A DNA stretch of 64,000 bases from Rhizodiscina lignyota (Eukaryota > Ascomycota > Dothideomycetes > Aulographales > Rhizodiscinaceae), in the NCBI GenBank assembly GCA_010015805.1, contig ML978142.1, forward strand, positions 186,001 through 250,000, given 5' to 3'. Positions 62,099 to 64,000 of the stretch are shown here, piece after piece (the stretch's first letter is position 1; every line of letters begins with the position of its first letter). Both the position numbers and the translations under genes were made by a program. The notes beneath the pieces are model-generated. The model was not told the DNA's origin. It ran no database searches and was given only the letters and a program-made list of their open reading frames with translations.

Positions 62099-62956
62099 CA
62101 TGACTCACTTCGGTTTCAAGTCCTGCTCTCTTATTGCTTTGCCCACGTGCTCCACTTGTACTCCATTTCTCTAAGGTCTATTACAAAGGCCATTAAACAC
62201 CTTCCCATAATGCGCCTTGCCTGAGTTTTGCAAAGCTCCTCGAAATAGACAGTCGCAACGAGAGCCTAAAGCAGGCAAAGGAAAGTGCAAAGTAGGAAAA
62301 CGAAACAAAAACCGCGCAACTAGAGAACTTACAGAAGGTATAGTCTTGCTTGAAGCATGCTTATAAGATCTACACTAGCGCGTTCTCAACACCGCGGTCT
62401 CACAATCAAAAGGCTCCAAGACTAAGATCCGTCGTATTCATCAACCAACTCCTAAAATTGACGGCAGGTGGATTGGATATAAAGAGTGTTTCATTCGACA
62501 TGCAACCGCGTTGACGAGACTTGATATGTTCAAAGGTGGAACATGCCACTTTCATTACTGTTGCCCTATTTTGCTGACCTAGTTTAGCAATCTCTATAAA
62601 CTCTGGCGGGGTGGGGATGTCTTGTTCTTGCAGTACGGTGAAAGTGGGACCTCTCGACAAGGAGCCCTCACAATCAAGTTACAGGGCCATGGATCTGGGA
62701 ACACATTGGATGACGATACGGACTGTATAGCTTTATGCCGGATGTTTTTCACTTTTCCTTCTCGGAAAGGGCTGTATCGTTGCGGCTTTGCAGTTCTGTA
62801 GCTTCAGTAAATGCAGGCAGTGCTAATCCGCGCTGTCAAGAATCTGTCTTCTCCACGTAGAGCCTGCAGTTCCTCCTATTGAATTGAAATAGTTGTCGTC
62901 TTTTAGCCAGCATTGCAATGATTGTTGTCAACATCGGTCAACTTGTATCATGCTCG

Positions 62957-62976
62957 CCCCCCCCCCCCCCCCCCCC
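62957..62976. repeat. Homopolymer run of 20 C, followed by a CA-rich tract
   Basis: Twenty consecutive C are followed by an ACACCAAAACACCAACACAC stretch to about 63002. This is a simple-sequence tract; the exact length is often unreliable in assemblies. Confidence 0.9.
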
Positions 62977-63433
62977 ACACCAAAACACCAACACACACAC
63001 AAAACGTCCAAATTACTCTCTTTATACCTCGTGTACCTGAGGACTAGTCTCACTCACTTGGTATTTTCGGCATAGTAGCCATCATGACCGGAATTACACG
63101 GATTAGAGATCGGGACAGACACTCATGCATGTCACGAATGGGAGGCAATGCAGAGAATATCCTGAAGTTTAAACGCTACTCCGAAAAATTATACTTGATC
63201 CGCAAGCTTTCCAAACCAATTACTTGCCAATAGCATAAAAACCTCTTCTCTCAATTTACAGTATGCACTCTAAGCGACTAGTTCGCTTCCTCAATCAGTC
63301 TCCGACCGTTTCGCACACAAGCACCGGTCCCCAGACGGTCGTGTCACCACTTCGCTGCCGAATTTTGTGCCCGGGCTACATCTTGCGAAGCATGTATACC
63401 GTTACTTCAAGAGGTAGGGGCTGCGGTCGGGCG

Positions 63434-63671
63434 TTAAGAGGCCGAGGATGACGACGTAGAGACATTCCAGGAGACTGGAGATGACAATGTAGAGGGCTTC
63501 CAGGAGGGCCCGGAGAGTGCAACTGAGCAAGTAGAAGAAGATGGTCCTGACGGTGGGCTAGATGAGGGCCATAATAGCGGCACGGGTAGTGATGGCGTAG
63601 TCAAAGACGAGGACCATGAGAACCAGAGCGAGGATGTTGTACATGTCATCCATAGTGAGTCTGCCCGGTGA
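63434..63671 (+). other. Acidic open segment, possible exon or gene remnant
   Basis: One plus-strand frame stays open across this stretch and is strikingly acidic, with a near-repeat (VETFQETGDDN and VEGFQEGPES) and a Glu/Asp/Gly-rich continuation ending HSESAR. It has no Met at its left end and no clear splice partner, so it could be the last exon of an unrecognised gene or chance. The opposite strand gives a Ser/Pro-rich 71-residue shadow. Confidence 0.3.
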
Positions 63672-64000
63672 CGTATTCATGGCGGCGCCTAGAAATTAGC
63701 AACTGATGTCCAGAGCGTCAGTTGGCTTACTTAAACTTACCGGCGAAGCTGGATGAAAAATCGAAAAAGGCGAGTTGATTGACTTTGCACTTGCTGGCTC
63801 TCTGGAGTGATATTTGGGCTGGCAGTGCAAATCCACTCTTGGTGCTATCAAATGTATATATAGGCAAAATCTTCCTGCGTCTCCTGATTGTCGACTGTCT
63901 TAAAGCGGTGTTGAAACTATAGTCTCAAACTAAGACAATCGATAAGGAGGCGCAACTGTCGCAAAGGAGGGTAAATGAGGATGTCTTAGAGTCACACAAG
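63672..64000. other. Gene-free right edge
   Basis: Nothing was recognised in the last 330 bases. Confidence 0.35.

Larger units (their letters stand above)
61208..63433. other. Gene-poor right part
   Basis: About 2.2 kb with no supported gene. It holds the inverted repeat at 61954-62098, the C run at 62957-62976 followed by a CA-rich stretch, and scattered short frames (for example 62406-62660, minus; 63263-63451, plus) without recognisable content. Confidence 0.4.

Overview
The window is nuclear DNA from a filamentous ascomycete. Nearly every gene has 45-100 nt introns with GT..AG ends and CTRAY-like branch sites, and the right flank shows TpG-to-TpA (RIP-like) decay. A dothideomycete is my best guess but is not proven by the sequence. 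The central result, from about 12.4 to 45.7 kb, is a complete-looking biosynthetic cluster of the epipolythiodioxopiperazine (ETP; gliotoxin/sirodesmin) class. It holds a three-thiolation NRPS (A-T-C-A-T-C-T, like GliP) and the full sulfurisation set: glutathione S-transferase (GliG), gamma-glutamyl cyclotransferase (GliK), membrane-dipeptidase type enzyme (GliJ), PLP C-S lyase (GliI) and dithiol oxidase (GliT). Three cytochromes P450, an O-methyltransferase (GliM), a GliN-type N-methyltransferase, a GtmA-like S-methyltransferase, a Zn2Cys6 regulator (GliZ-like) and an ABC-B efflux pump complete it. Exon lengths of all the spliced models I summed come out in frame, which supports the structures given.

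Left flank (0-12.4 kb): an anion:cation symporter-type MFS permease, an SCP2-PhyH fusion oxygenase, a small unknown protein, a Gfo/Idh/MocA oxidoreductase and an aldehyde dehydrogenase. These could be accessory enzymes, but I see no copy of the cluster promoter motif in front of them, so the cluster edge probably lies between the aldehyde dehydrogenase and the NRPS.

Cluster regulation: the palindrome TCGG-N3-CCGA, or a one-mismatch form, lies upstream of almost every biosynthetic gene. I did not find it in front of the regulator or the ABC pump. Next to the Zn2Cys6 regulator sits a divergent gene that resembles only the C-terminal half of such a regulator and has no zinc cluster.

Right flank (45.7-64 kb): the cluster ends abruptly at a TpA-rich, low-GC strip. 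Beyond it are an intact unknown gene (possibly DUF7924-like), about 4 kb of decayed coding-like DNA of unknown origin, a degraded subtilase-type gene, a degraded DUF6604-type gene, an intact coiled-coil protein, another unknown protein, a 33-bp perfect inverted repeat and a 20-nt C run. This looks like a repeat-rich, possibly subtelomeric compartment.
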